DNA of 14,059 bases from Draconibacterium sp. GTDB taxonomy: Bacteria > Bacteroidota > Bacteroidia > Bacteroidales > Prolixibacteraceae. The notes under the pieces were generated by a model that was not told the origin of the DNA, made no database searches, and was given only the letters and a program-made list of their open reading frames with translations. The stretch spans positions 1 to 14,059 of the forward strand of contig JAUVDE010000043.1 in assembly GCA_030595485.1 (NCBI GenBank), given 5' to 3'. The position numbers and the translations under genes were made by a program. Positions within the stretch are counted from its first letter, which is position 1. The number at the start of each line of letters is the position of its first letter. Below are positions 5,208 through 13,452 of this stretch, one piece after another.

Positions 5208-7541
5208 ATGAAAAAGATATTATTCCTATTAAGTGTGTTTACATTTATAGTCACCTCGGCAATTATAGCCCAAGATAACCACAGCGATGCAGTTATTATT
5301 GGTCATGTGGTTTCTAAAGGGCAACACATTCCGTTTGTAAATATTTACCTTGAGGGAACCAACTATGGAACTGCCACCGATGTTACCGGACACTATATGT
5401 TAGTTGATTTACCTACCGGAAAATTTACTTTGGTTGCCAAAATGGTAGGTTATAAAATAGGCAAACAGGAAATTGAGCTGAAAGATGGCGAAACGGTTGA
5501 GGTTAAATTTGACCTTGACGAAGACTTTATTCACGTGGATGAAGTGGTAATTACAGGAACAAAAACTTTTAAACGCCAAACCGAGAGTGCAGTAATTGTT
5601 AATGTTTTAGATGGAAAAACCATCGATAAAGTAGCAGCACAAACAATTGCCGAATCACTTAGTTTTCAGCCTGGTTTGCGAATGGAAACCGACTGCCAGA
5701 CTTGTAACTACACGCAATTAAGAATGAACGGGCTGGGTGGTGCTTACAGTCAGATTTTAATTAATAGCCGTTCGGTTTTTAGCCCCTTAACCGGTTTGTA
5801 TGGATTGGAGCAACTGCCCACCGCAATGGTGGAACGCATTGAAGTGGTTCGTGGTGGAGCATCGGCACTGTACGGATCGAGTGCTATTGGCGGAACCGTA
5901 AATATTATTACCAAAATTCCGCAACGCAATTCGTATGAAGTAACTTCTAACAATATAATTATTGGTAGCGATGCCTTGGATTACAATGTAAATGCAACCT
6001 TAACGGCACTTTCGCAAAAACGTAATGCAGGAATGACCATGTATGCCTTTCACCGCGACCGTGACGGCTACGATCATAACGGAGATAATTTCTCAGAGCT
6101 TCCACAAATCACCAACAATTCGTTCGGAATAAACTCATTCTTCCAATTAGATGAAGACCAAAAAATTGAAGCAAATTTTTCGAGTACTTACGAATATCGT
6201 TACGGTGGCGAACTAATTGACGGACCAGCCTATCAGGCTAAACAATCGGAAGAACGTACACACAATGTTTTAATGGGCGGAATGGATTACACATACTCGG
6301 CAAGCTTGCAAACCAGCTTAGTTTTATATACTGCCGGGCAGTACACCACGCGTAAACACTACACCGGAATTGCGCCCGATGGTGGCGACGAGCTGCAAGA
6401 CTTTAACAATGCGCCTCCTTACGGAAATTCAAAAAACTATACCTACCAATTTGGAGCGCAGTTGAACCACGCCATTAATGATTTTGTGGGTGCAGGAACC
6501 AATGTTTTCACCTTTGGTGCCGAGTTTGTAAGCGATGATGTATTTGATGAAATTGAGGCTTACGACTATTTAATTGATCAAACAACAAATAACTTTGGAG
6601 CTTTTATTCAAAGTGATTGGTCGATAACCCAAAAGACAACTTTACTTGCTGGTATACGTGCCGACAAACACAATTTTGTGGACAATTTAATTCTAAATCC
6701 AAGGGTATCATTATTAATGAAACCCAACTCAAACACACAAATGCGTTTGTCGTGGTCAACCGGTTTCCGTGCACCGCAAGCCTTCGATGCCGACATGCAC
6801 ATTGCATTTGCAGGTGGAGGTATTCAAACCATTGTTTTAGCTGATGATTTAGAGGAAGAACGTTCGCAAAGCCTAAGTGCTTCGTTAAACTGGGATAAAC
6901 CAAGCGAAAAACAAATAATTGGATTTACGCTGGAAGGTTTTTACACCCTCTTAAAAGATGCTTTTATTATAGAAGAAATTGGAACTGATGAGGATGGAAA
7001 TTCATTAATGGAAAAACGCAACGGAGGAAATAGTAACGTTTATGGTGCTACTTTCGAAGCACGTACTAATTTCAACGGCAAAGTTCAACTTGAAGCTGGT
7101 ATTACATTGCAGAAAAGTCAGTACGACGAAGAAGTAGTTTGGTCGGAAGAATTACCCGGAACCAAAGATTATTTGCGTACACCCGATGCTTATGGTTATT
7201 ACACCTTAAGCTGGACTCCAAATAACAAATTTAGTGCAGCTTTATCGGGTGTTTATACGGGTACTATGTTAGTTCCTCACTACGGCTTGGCCGGCGACCC
7301 GGGAACCATTGAACAAGACGTTTTGTTTGAATCGTCAAGTTTTATGGAAACAAATATTAAACTGGGTTACACCATTAAATTAAAACGTATTGATTCGTCG
7401 GTGGAATTCTTTGGTGGAGTAACCAACCTGTTAGACAATTATCAGGATGACTTTGATTCAGGTAAAAACCGCGACAGTGGTTATGTTTACGGCCCTTCGA
7501 AACCACGCTCTATATTTTTTGGAATAAAGCTTTTTAACTAA
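5208..7541 (+). CDS. TonB-dependent outer-membrane receptor with CxxC plug (paralogue 1)
   Basis: This is a 777-residue outer-membrane active transporter driven by TonB. The signal peptide is 1-21 (cleavage before or after Gln22), followed by a carboxypeptidase-regulatory-like beta domain (about 29-105, IGHVVSKGQHIPFVNIYLEG), then a plug (about 112-236) and a 22-strand barrel to the C-terminal Phe-Asn. The plug contains Cys163 and Cys166 (DCQTCNYTQLRMNGL) and ends in ERIEVVRGGASALYGSSAIGGTVNIITK, the standard plug signature. FRAP is at 520-523, but no NPNL follows; ADDL stands there. No SusD partner follows, so a glycan importer is unlikely. It is clearly paralogous to the receptor at 7621-9993; for example both end in YQ.DFD.G.NRD..YVYGP..PR.I.FG.K. 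The substrate is unknown; a metal complex is inferred from the neighbourhood. Confidence 0.92.
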   Translation: MKKILFLLSVFTFIVTSAIIAQDNHSDAVIIGHVVSKGQHIPFVNIYLEGTNYGTATDVTGHYMLVDLPTGKFTLVAKMVGYKIGKQEIELKDGETVEVKFDLDEDFIHVDEVVITGTKTFKRQTESAVIVNVLDGKTIDKVAAQTIAESLSFQPGLRMETDCQTCNYTQLRMNGLGGAYSQILINSRSVFSPLTGLYGLEQLPTAMVERIEVVRGGASALYGSSAIGGTVNIITKIPQRNSYEVTSNNIIIGSDALDYNVNATLTALSQKRNAGMTMYAFHRDRDGYDHNGDNFSELPQITNNSFGINSFFQLDEDQKIEANFSSTYEYRYGGELIDGPAYQAKQSEERTHNVLMGGMDYTYSASLQTSLVLYTAGQYTTRKHYTGIAPDGGDELQDFNNAPPYGNSKNYTYQFGAQLNHAINDFVGAGTNVFTFGAEFVSDDVFDEIEAYDYLIDQTTNNFGAFIQSDWSITQKTTLLAGIRADKHNFVDNLILNPRVSLLMKPNSNTQMRLSWSTGFRAPQAFDADMHIAFAGGGIQTIVLADDLEEERSQSLSASLNWDKPSEKQIIGFTLEGFYTLLKDAFIIEEIGTDEDGNSLMEKRNGGNSNVYGATFEARTNFNGKVQLEAGITLQKSQYDEEVVWSEELPGTKDYLRTPDAYGYYTLSWTPNNKFSAALSGVYTGTMLVPHYGLAGDPGTIEQDVLFESSSFMETNIKLGYTIKLKRIDSSVEFFGGVTNLLDNYQDDFDSGKNRDSGYVYGPSKPRSIFFGIKLFN

Positions 7542-7560
7542 AAAGGCTATTTGACAAAAG

Positions 7561-7595
7561 AAAAGGCTGCCTATCAAATCGATAAGCAGCCTTTT
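7561..7595. terminator. Bidirectional terminator between the two receptors
   Basis: AAAAGGCTGC (7561-7570) pairs perfectly with GCAGCCTTTT (7586-7595). TATC/GATA pairs further inside around the loop AAATC. T-runs follow on both strands (TTTTTT at 7592-7597; the A-rich stretch 7555-7564 serves the minus strand). It starts 20 bases after one stop codon and ends 26 bases before the other. Confidence 0.88.
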
Positions 7596-7620
7596 TTGTT
7601 CATCTATTTATGAAACTCGG

Positions 7621-9993
7621 TTAATACAAGTTTCCAATTTTTACACCAAAATAAATGGTTCGCGGAGTCATTGGCCCGTATACATAAGCCGGGTCACGGT
7701 TAACTCCTTCATCAAAATCGTTTTGGTAGCTGTTGAAAATATTTTTCATGCCACCACTAAGCTGAACCTTAACATCATCCGATACTCTAAAATCGTAGCT
7801 TAATTTAATTCCTGCATCAAAAAATGAATCACTATTGCGCAATTCACCTACTTCGGGATTTGGCAACTGTGGACCAAAATAAGGCACCAACATGCTTCCT
7901 GTATAATTTCCGGTAAAAGAAACATTAAACACCGGAACCGGATTATAATTCATACTTAAATAACCGTAAGTATTTGGTGTTCGTAAAAAGCTGGTTTCAT
8001 CAAATTCTTGCGGTGCTTCAAACTCACTGCTCTGTATTGTAAAACCCGATTGCAACTGCAGTTGATTCGATGGAGAAATATTAAATTCAATATTTACACC
8101 CTGAACACTAGCGCCATCTTCAGCATTTACACGTGTGTAAATTACTGTACCATCTTCATCGGGCTCGCCATACACATTCGCAAACGGATCAATCAACTTT
8201 GTATAAAATCCTTCAACTAAAAGCTGGTATTGCCAGTTTCCACTGTGGTTCGAATAATCAAGCGAAGCCGTAAAACTATTCGACGATTCTTGTTTTAAAT
8301 TCGGGTCATTTTCATGAATAACTTTTCTGGAACCTGAAGTTTCAATGTGCAAATCCTCGTCGAATATTTGCGGTGCACGGAAACCACGCCCGTAGCTTCC
8401 ACGAAATTGTAATTTATCGGCAATATTATAAAGCAAACTCACACGTGGACTTAACACATTGCCCGAAACATCATCGTTTTCGTGCGATGCTTCTTCAATA
8501 TTATAATAGTCGAAACGTAAACCTGCACTAAAAACCAGCTTTTTCGTTTTCCACTCCGATTGTAAAAATGCTCCGTTAGTAGTCAATGTTTGATCTGCTA
8601 TCAAAGTATTACCATAATGAATGTCATCAACCGGATCGTAATAACCCAGTTTGCGGTCTTCCAAGGAACTACCATTGGTTTCAAGCCCAGAAGTAATAGT
8701 GGCAGGCGCAAACAGCAATAAATCCAAATTTCGGATATACTGAAGGCCAATAGCATAAGTAAGATCTTCGGTTGCTCCGTAAGCTGATGGATCTTGATTG
8801 GCTCCGTAATACGAACCTCTATCAACTCCTTGCATTGATGCATAAACCGAGAACTTATCACTTTCGCGAAGTAACAAATCAAAATTTAATGCTCCCGAAT
8901 TTATTTGGTGCTCAACACTTTCGGTAATGTCAGCTTCGTGTTTGGGTAAATCAAATTTATTACCACCACGGCGTGCTTCATTAATATTAAAATAATCAAA
9001 AGTAAGTTTCCCTCTACTTGCAACCCGCTGGTAAAAACGTGCTCCAATTGTGGTATTATTTATAATCGAAAGTTCTGAAAAGCCATCACCATTTGCATCA
9101 AAAGGATCACGTTTACGATGAAAACCAAATAAACTCATTCCGGTTTTATAATTATCGGAAACAAAGGAGCCATTTAAGTTTACGTTGTAATCATTTGCTG
9201 CATCATAACCGTTTCCAACACCGACCAAACTATTTGAAACTGCCGCCTCAAAACTATTCGAAATTGGATCTTTAGTAATCAAATTTATGGTGCCAGCAAT
9301 GGCATTACTTCCATACATCGATGAGCCACCACCACGAATTATTTCCACACGTTCAATCATATTTGCCGGAATTAACTCCAAACCATAAACGCCTGCCAAT
9401 CCACTAAAAACAGGGCGCGAGTTTATTAGAATTTGTGAGTATGGTCCTTCCAATCCATTCATCCGAACCTGCGAAAAACCACAGTTTTGACAGTTATTTT
9501 CCATGCGCAAGCCCGGCGAAAAATTCAAGCCTTCGCTTAAGGTTACACTCTGTACACGGTCGAATAGTTTTGCGCTAATGCTGTTAACCACAGTTGGTGT
9601 TTCTTTTCGGCTTTTAGCATTCCTATCTGCCGAAACCACAACCTGCTCAAGGCCAATATTATCGGTATTTAATTGAACCAAAATGGTGACACTCTTTTTA
9701 GCAATCAAATCCACTTTCTTTTCAAGTGTTTGGTAGCCAATAGCCGAAATTACAATGGTCTGTTTTCCCACTGGCAAGTTGGTTACTTTAAAGTGTCCGG
9801 TTGCATCGGCAGCCGTTCCAATGGTTGTTCCTTTAATGGTAACTGTTGCAAAAGGTATGTGTTTGTCGCCCGATTTAACACCACCAAAAAGCATGGCATC
9901 AGTCTTCGGTTTTTTCTTATCAGCGTCCTCTTCTTCGGCACTAAGCATATTAATACCTGTACACAGCATAAACAATGCTAAAATCCACTTCAT
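7621..9993 (-). CDS. TonB-dependent outer-membrane receptor with CxxC plug (paralogue 2)
   Basis: This is a 790-residue TonB-driven outer-membrane transporter. The signal peptide is about 1-19 (MKWILALFMLCTGINMLSA), followed by an acidic/Lys linker, a carboxypeptidase-regulatory-like domain (about 34-112, GVKSGDKHIPFATVTIKG), a plug (about 116-245) and a barrel to the terminal Tyr. The plug has Cys168 and Cys171 (NCQNCGFSQVRMNGL) and the signature ERVEIIRGGGSSMYGSNAIAGTINLITK. FRAP is at 538-541, followed by DPNL at 563-566, with His549 and His560 near or between them. FRAP/NPNL boxes are described in heme receptors but also occur in other families, so heme is possible, not shown. It lies 68 bases after the His-rich protein gene on the same strand without a terminator between, which suggests an operon. 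It meets paralogue 1 tail to tail. Confidence 0.92.
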   Translation of the reverse strand: MKWILALFMLCTGINMLSAEEEDADKKKPKTDAMLFGGVKSGDKHIPFATVTIKGTTIGTAADATGHFKVTNLPVGKQTIVISAIGYQTLEKKVDLIAKKSVTILVQLNTDNIGLEQVVVSADRNAKSRKETPTVVNSISAKLFDRVQSVTLSEGLNFSPGLRMENNCQNCGFSQVRMNGLEGPYSQILINSRPVFSGLAGVYGLELIPANMIERVEIIRGGGSSMYGSNAIAGTINLITKDPISNSFEAAVSNSLVGVGNGYDAANDYNVNLNGSFVSDNYKTGMSLFGFHRKRDPFDANGDGFSELSIINNTTIGARFYQRVASRGKLTFDYFNINEARRGGNKFDLPKHEADITESVEHQINSGALNFDLLLRESDKFSVYASMQGVDRGSYYGANQDPSAYGATEDLTYAIGLQYIRNLDLLLFAPATITSGLETNGSSLEDRKLGYYDPVDDIHYGNTLIADQTLTTNGAFLQSEWKTKKLVFSAGLRFDYYNIEEASHENDDVSGNVLSPRVSLLYNIADKLQFRGSYGRGFRAPQIFDEDLHIETSGSRKVIHENDPNLKQESSNSFTASLDYSNHSGNWQYQLLVEGFYTKLIDPFANVYGEPDEDGTVIYTRVNAEDGASVQGVNIEFNISPSNQLQLQSGFTIQSSEFEAPQEFDETSFLRTPNTYGYLSMNYNPVPVFNVSFTGNYTGSMLVPYFGPQLPNPEVGELRNSDSFFDAGIKLSYDFRVSDDVKVQLSGGMKNIFNSYQNDFDEGVNRDPAYVYGPMTPRTIYFGVKIGNLY

Positions 9994-10061
9994 AATTAAT
10001 AATTATGTGGTTAATTATATTTCAATAAAACTTGTTTGGGTAGTATTTTAAAAAAGAAATA

Positions 10062-10418
10062 TTAAGCCGGCGGACCACGCGGAATTATGTTTAAGTAGGG
10101 TGAGAAGGTATCTACCTGTTCGTTTTCAACAAAATAATTTTTATGTGTTTCACTCAGTTTTACCTTTAAATCAGCAAAGATTGGTGCTTCATAAAAATCG
10201 AAGTGTAAAGAACTAAACAGACAAATTTCTGTTTTAGAATGATCATGTTCATTTAGTGGAACACCCCCCTCGTTATCAACAGGATGTGAGTGAGTTACAA
10301 CAATTCCATTTGCATAAACATGGGTGTGTTCATTTTGTATTGAATTCTGAACAATGCATAAATACACTGGCAGAATAAACACAAACAGAAGATTAGTATT
10401 TCGTCGAATAAATTCCAC
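10062..10418 (-). CDS. Small His-rich exported protein upstream of the receptor, unknown family
   Basis: I do not recognise a named family. The 118-residue product begins at a GTG (an in-frame TGA lies directly before it, so no longer start exists) and has a hydrophobic segment at about 9-23 that reads as a signal peptide or anchor. The exported part holds a His cluster: HTH (31-33), HSHP (43-46) and HDH (58-60), then Cys66 and His72, and ends in PRGPPA. HxH pairs of this kind bind Zn, Cu, Ni or Co in many periplasmic proteins. It is the first gene of the likely operon with receptor 2, so a metal-capture or metallochaperone role for that receptor is an inference. Small His/Cys proteins ending in Pro-Pro are, from memory, met near other Bacteroidota receptors. 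An upstream ATG (10422) would give a different frame. Confidence 0.65.
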   Translation of the reverse strand: MEFIRRNTNLLFVFILPVYLCIVQNSIQNEHTHVYANGIVVTHSHPVDNEGGVPLNEHDHSKTEICLFSSLHFDFYEAPIFADLKVKLSETHKNYFVENEQVDTFSPYLNIIPRGPPA

Positions 10419-10437
10419 TCATATAATTTTGAAGCTG

Positions 10438-10445
10438 CAAAGTTA
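10438..10445 (-). promoter_or_regulatory. -7 box of the His-rich protein / receptor 2 operon
   Basis: TAACTTTG on the minus strand matches TAnnTTTG, with an expected start near 10432 and a 14-base leader to the GTG. No clear -33 TTTG is seen. It overlaps the operator candidate at 10443-10459. Confidence 0.5.
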
Positions 10446-10459
10446 AGACTGTTTCTAAA
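10443..10459. promoter_or_regulatory. Candidate operator of the second receptor operon
   Basis: On the minus strand TTTAGA-AACAG-TCTTAA is one mismatch from TTTAGA-N5-TCTAAA, the same palindrome as at 5131-5147. It overlaps the -7 box and the spacer, where a bound repressor would block the polymerase. It may also touch the promoter of the divergent gene at 10500. Confidence 0.5.
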
Positions 10460-10477
10460 TTATTTTATAACATTTGT

Positions 10478-10485
10478 TACATTTG
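10478..10485 (+). promoter_or_regulatory. -7 box of the DUF3859-like gene
   Basis: TACATTTG matches TAnnTTTG; the start of transcription would be near 10491, leaving a leader of only about 9 bases for the ATG at 10500. Starting at Met10 (10527) would give a more normal leader. No good -33 box is seen. Confidence 0.4.
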
Positions 10486-10499
10486 TCCAAATAAATAAC

Positions 10500-10883
10500 A
10501 TGGCAAAACGACGACCAACTTTTAAAATGGACAGTTACGGCGAATACTCGAAATGGGACCGTAATAGCCGCGAAATTCCTAAAATTTTGGATTTCGCCAC
10601 TGAAATAAATGCAAAAATTGGGACTGAATTTGGCTATGTTCTTCACATAAAAAATGGAAAGGGAGAGACTGTGGACTTTAAAATTGACCACCCACCTTTT
10701 AACGACGATGAAGGAAAACTTCGCCCACCATTTACGGGAGAGCAATTTATTCGCACTAACGATTTTGAGTTTTACCTTGGCGATTGTACTTGGGAGCCGC
10801 TTGAAGATAAATTGGGAAAATGGGAGCTAACAACTTACTATCAAGGTAAAGTTGTAGCTCACAAAATTTTTATTCTGAAATAA
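10500..10883 (+). CDS. Small cytoplasmic protein, DUF3859-like
   Basis: This is a 127-residue protein without signal peptide or membrane segment. It has the run of features I associate with DUF3859: an early YGEY motif (13-16), a middle GTEFGYVLHIKNGKGE segment, a DHPPF stretch, and a C-terminal GKWELTTYYQGKVVAHKIFIL in which a 'W-x-F-x-Y-x-GK' hairpin precedes the last strand. The function of the family is unknown. The assignment rests on pattern memory and is moderate. Met1 and Met10 are both possible starts; Met10 fits the promoter distance better, but Met1 adds a basic leader. Its stop is seven bases from the stop of the convergent gene at 10891, so the two transcripts must overlap at their 3' ends. 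It shares the 81-base gap 10419-10499 with the divergent His-rich gene and could share its operator. Confidence 0.7.
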   Translation: MAKRRPTFKMDSYGEYSKWDRNSREIPKILDFATEINAKIGTEFGYVLHIKNGKGETVDFKIDHPPFNDDEGKLRPPFTGEQFIRTNDFEFYLGDCTWEPLEDKLGKWELTTYYQGKVVAHKIFILK

Positions 10884-10890
10884 AAGAAAA

Positions 10891-11187
10891 CTAGTCCACT
10901 GTTTTTTTCACTTCGGCCGATAGATTTTCTAAAGCCGAATCGGCAGAAGTCAGCATATCTTTTACCAATGTTTTATAGAACTGTTTTATCAATTTTGGAT
11001 TGTCTTTTCCATCGGGATGAATTGCACGAAGGCGCAATTCGCGATGCGATTGAACGATTTCGCCGGCAATTTTATAAACAGCCACTTCGTCAACTTTTGG
11101 ATTGTATTCCAACACGTAAAAACAATCGCTTAAAGCCAATGACATTACTAAATCGATATCTTTTTTCAGGTTTCTTATACTTGCCAT
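10891..11187 (-). CDS. Conserved hypothetical protein (98 residues)
   Basis: I do not recognise a domain family. The product is mostly helical with no signal or membrane segment. It begins MASIRNLKKDIDLVMSLALSDCF, has a middle strand-like YNPKVDEVAVYKIAGEIV, a basic helix SHRELRLRAIHPDGKDNPKLIKQF, and an amphipathic C-terminal helix ending in KKTVD. The N-terminal 'NLKKDID' opening is shared by many small Bacteroidota hypotheticals in my memory. It follows the lipoprotein gene on the same strand by 65 bases with a hairpin between them. A near -7 box TAACTTTA lies upstream on the minus strand (about 11209-11216), so it may have its own promoter. The reading frame is clean and codon use resembles its neighbours. 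Confidence 0.7.
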   Translation of the reverse strand: MASIRNLKKDIDLVMSLALSDCFYVLEYNPKVDEVAVYKIAGEIVQSHRELRLRAIHPDGKDNPKLIKQFYKTLVKDMLTSADSALENLSAEVKKTVD

Positions 11188-11228
11188 AATTTATCGTAAT
11201 AAAGTTTATTAAAGTTAGAAATTTTAAC

Positions 11229-11250
11229 GAAACCTTGCGCCAAAGGTTTC
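11229..11250 (-). terminator. Hairpin after the Ig-like lipoprotein gene
   Basis: A perfect 8-bp inverted repeat GAAACCTT (11229-11236) / AAGGTTTC (11243-11250), loop of six, begins three bases after the lipoprotein stop. The minus-strand tail GTTAAAATTT is only weakly T-rich, so termination may be partial. Confidence 0.5.
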
Positions 11251-11252
11251 TA

Positions 11253-13199
11253 TTATTGTTGACGTTGAAAACTACTGCTTCCGGCACCCGTATTTCCAGG
11301 TTTGAACGGACTGCTTTTGCTTTCAGATTCTCGTTCTTTTTTAGCTTTTTCAGCAGCCTCTTTACGCTTTTTCGCTTCCAGTTCTAGGTCGCGTATGTTT
11401 TTAGAGAAGGCCTTGTCAGGTGTTAAATCCCATGCGTAACTTTCGCTCCAGTTCGAACGTATTTTTATAACTTCCTGAACATATGCAACACGCTCGGGTT
11501 GAACTTTATCCTGAAAACTTCCCGCATCCCATTTGCCGTTACCATTTTGGTCGTATATAACTTTCACCTTATATTTTTCAGGTGGCAGGTATTCAAACAA
11601 TACTTCGCCATCCTTTTCAAAGCTCATCTGGCGCAATACTTCCTCTTCATCGTTATTCTTTAATATCTGAACCACCATGGGCATCTTAATATTACTATAA
11701 TTAAAGGTAAGTGTGCCGTAATAATCTTCTTCGCGGGCTTTAAACTTTTTATCTAGTTCTCTGCTGCTAATTCCAAAAATATTCATGCAAGCTGCCGAAT
11801 CGATACTAAAACCATACTCAACTTCGGGCTCCCATGCATAAGAAATTGTATATGAACGATAAGCCGACGCATCTTCGGTAGACTTAAATTTCAGTGGTGT
11901 TTTTAAGGTGTCAGAAACCAAGTACAGATTCATCATCTCATCATTGAAATATTCCACTGGCTCCGGAGTTGTAAGTTTTATTACTCCATTTAATTCCATG
12001 GTCGATGAAATGCTGTTTTCCCAATTAAACTGGGGAATTGGCTCCGGCTTTTCCTCCTCATCTTTATTTTTTTTCTTCTTCTTCTTTTTCTTATTCACTT
12101 TCGGTTCTGAAAACTTCATTAAAAGGGTATCCTTCTGAACATATCTTTCAGCCATCGAATCCAGCAAATAGTACGAAAGTTCCATAAACAGCGAATCCTG
12201 ACGACTAACCATAGTATCAGTAATCCACATTACCAGTGAATCGGCTTTTTTATTGTATTCAAAAAGTTGCCAATTCTCCGAGTCAGCATTTAAAAGTTTT
12301 ACGTCGAAAGTGTCAGCAACCGATTCGTTAAACAAAAACAAACATTTATTTCGGGTTTGTCGTTCAGTCGATTCCACAAACTGATCAAAAATATCCTCCA
12401 TAAAATACCTTAAATAAAAGGGGTCAGGATGAAAATGCGAGTGTCCTAAAATCATCATTGAATCAACACCTTTCACCAAAGTATCAAGTTCTTCATGAAA
12501 TTCAACCGTGGGAATAATCAATGTATCAACAAAAGCAATCTCTTCGGCACCTTCGTTATATATTAGGTCGTTATTTAAATCGTTTAGCGCAAAAATATGA
12601 TAGGTACCCGAAGCAATATTGTCAATCATAAATAAACCGTCAATATCGGTTTTCGCGATATAATCCGGACGTACTCTAAATACTGCCGAATCGTGCAGGT
12701 TACTGTGCAGCAACACCAAACCTTTTTCAATGGCCTCAAGGTTAAATGAATTTACAAGACGCCCGGCAATTCGTAGCGAATCGTAAACTGGCCCGGTACT
12801 AAACGAAAAGCGCAGGTTTTCAATCGGATTTTTTTCATTGTTGTCAACCACCGAATTTTTAAAGTCGAACGAATAAGTTGTACTATCCTTTAACTCCTCG
12901 TTAAACTGAATGATTAAAGTTTTCGACTTCGTTTTTATCGATGCACGTTTTTCCAAGGGAGGCGAAATTACCAGTGTTTCCGAAATTTCATCAGTTTGCA
13001 GGTATTCACTAAAGGTTAGCTTTACGTTTTTACCATCGAAGTTAAGCGCCTTATAATCGGGCGAAGTACCCATTAAAATCGGCGGTATTGAATCCCTTGG
13101 TCCGCCCTCTGGCATTCCGATGTTTGCACACGACGAAACAATAACGATCCATGCCAGTGCAGCTACTATTAATAATGGAATTTTTCCTCTAATCTTCAT
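11253..13199 (-). CDS. Ig-like (Big_5) domain lipoprotein
   Basis: This is a 648-residue predicted lipoprotein. The N-terminal hydrophobic stretch ends in the lipobox VSSC with Cys24 as the lipidated residue. It is followed by ANIGMPEGGPRDSIPPI, the characteristic opening of Bacteroidota proteins with a bacterial Ig-like (Big_5) domain, here about 37-137 (LTFSEYLQTDEISETLVISPP ... FDFKNSVVDNNEKNP). A second carboxypeptidase-regulatory-like beta domain is at about 143-225 (AKTDIDGLFMIDNIASGTYHIFALNDLNNDLIYNEGAEEIAF). A long low-similarity middle part follows, with a run of eight Lys at 370-377. Near the C-terminus is YDQNGNGKWDAG, a Ca-loop-like motif, and then a charged helix and a Ser/Gly/Gln tail. 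An envelope or surface role is inferred; the function is unknown. A -7 box precedes it at 13217-13224. Confidence 0.88.
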   Translation of the reverse strand: MKIRGKIPLLIVAALAWIVIVSSCANIGMPEGGPRDSIPPILMGTSPDYKALNFDGKNVKLTFSEYLQTDEISETLVISPPLEKRASIKTKSKTLIIQFNEELKDSTTYSFDFKNSVVDNNEKNPIENLRFSFSTGPVYDSLRIAGRLVNSFNLEAIEKGLVLLHSNLHDSAVFRVRPDYIAKTDIDGLFMIDNIASGTYHIFALNDLNNDLIYNEGAEEIAFVDTLIIPTVEFHEELDTLVKGVDSMMILGHSHFHPDPFYLRYFMEDIFDQFVESTERQTRNKCLFLFNESVADTFDVKLLNADSENWQLFEYNKKADSLVMWITDTMVSRQDSLFMELSYYLLDSMAERYVQKDTLLMKFSEPKVNKKKKKKKKNKDEEEKPEPIPQFNWENSISSTMELNGVIKLTTPEPVEYFNDEMMNLYLVSDTLKTPLKFKSTEDASAYRSYTISYAWEPEVEYGFSIDSAACMNIFGISSRELDKKFKAREEDYYGTLTFNYSNIKMPMVVQILKNNDEEEVLRQMSFEKDGEVLFEYLPPEKYKVKVIYDQNGNGKWDAGSFQDKVQPERVAYVQEVIKIRSNWSESYAWDLTPDKAFSKNIRDLELEAKKRKEAAEKAKKERESESKSSPFKPGNTGAGSSSFQRQQ

Positions 13200-13216
13200 C
13201 GCTTAAAAATGGAGTA

Positions 13217-13224
13217 CAAACATA
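13217..13224 (-). promoter_or_regulatory. -7 box of the lipoprotein gene
   Basis: TATGTTTG on the minus strand matches TAnnTTTG, 18 bases before the start codon; no convincing -33 box was found. The rest of 13200-13452 holds no gene. Confidence 0.35.
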
Positions 13225-13385
13225 CAAATTCCTGTACACATTGAATACAGCCTAAGTTCGATTTTAAATATTCTTCACAGAAAGTCAAAATTGGGCAAAA
13301 ATTACATCAAACTTAGCCGGTAAAGTGATGTTAACTAATGCCAATTGTAAATTGACTTAATTATCCCCCTTGATTGAACATCACA

Positions 13386-13420
13386 TTTGAATCAAATTCT
13401 CAACTATTCCCTTATTTTTG
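13386..13420 (+). promoter_or_regulatory. Promoter of the PhoD-like gene
   Basis: TTTG at 13386-13389, 23 bases, then TATTTTTG at 13413-13420. The spacer is at the long end of the usual range. A start near 13426 would leave a leader of about 27 bases. Confidence 0.5.
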
Positions 13421-13452
13421 TGAAAAATATTTTGAATCAAAAATAACCTACA

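Noticed and set aside
5208..9993. SusC/SusD-type glycan utilisation locus
   Set aside because: No SusD-like lipoprotein, glycoside hydrolase or sigma/anti-sigma pair is next to either receptor, and the plugs are of the shorter CxxC type.
7621..9993. Firm assignment of receptor 2 as a heme receptor (HmuR)
   Set aside because: FRAP/NPNL boxes alone are not specific, and no HmuY-like or heme-handling gene is nearby.
9673..10051. Plus-strand open frames of about 100 codons
   Set aside because: They are antisense to the signal peptide and carboxypeptidase-regulatory-like domain of receptor 2.
10455..10745. 96-codon open frame on the minus strand
   Set aside because: It overlaps the DUF3859-like gene and the promoter region; its composition (rich in F, S, K, V) is that of an antisense shadow.
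11908..12138. Plus-strand frame with a poly-Phe stretch
   Set aside because: The Phe run is the reverse complement of the Lys-coding tract in the lipoprotein gene.
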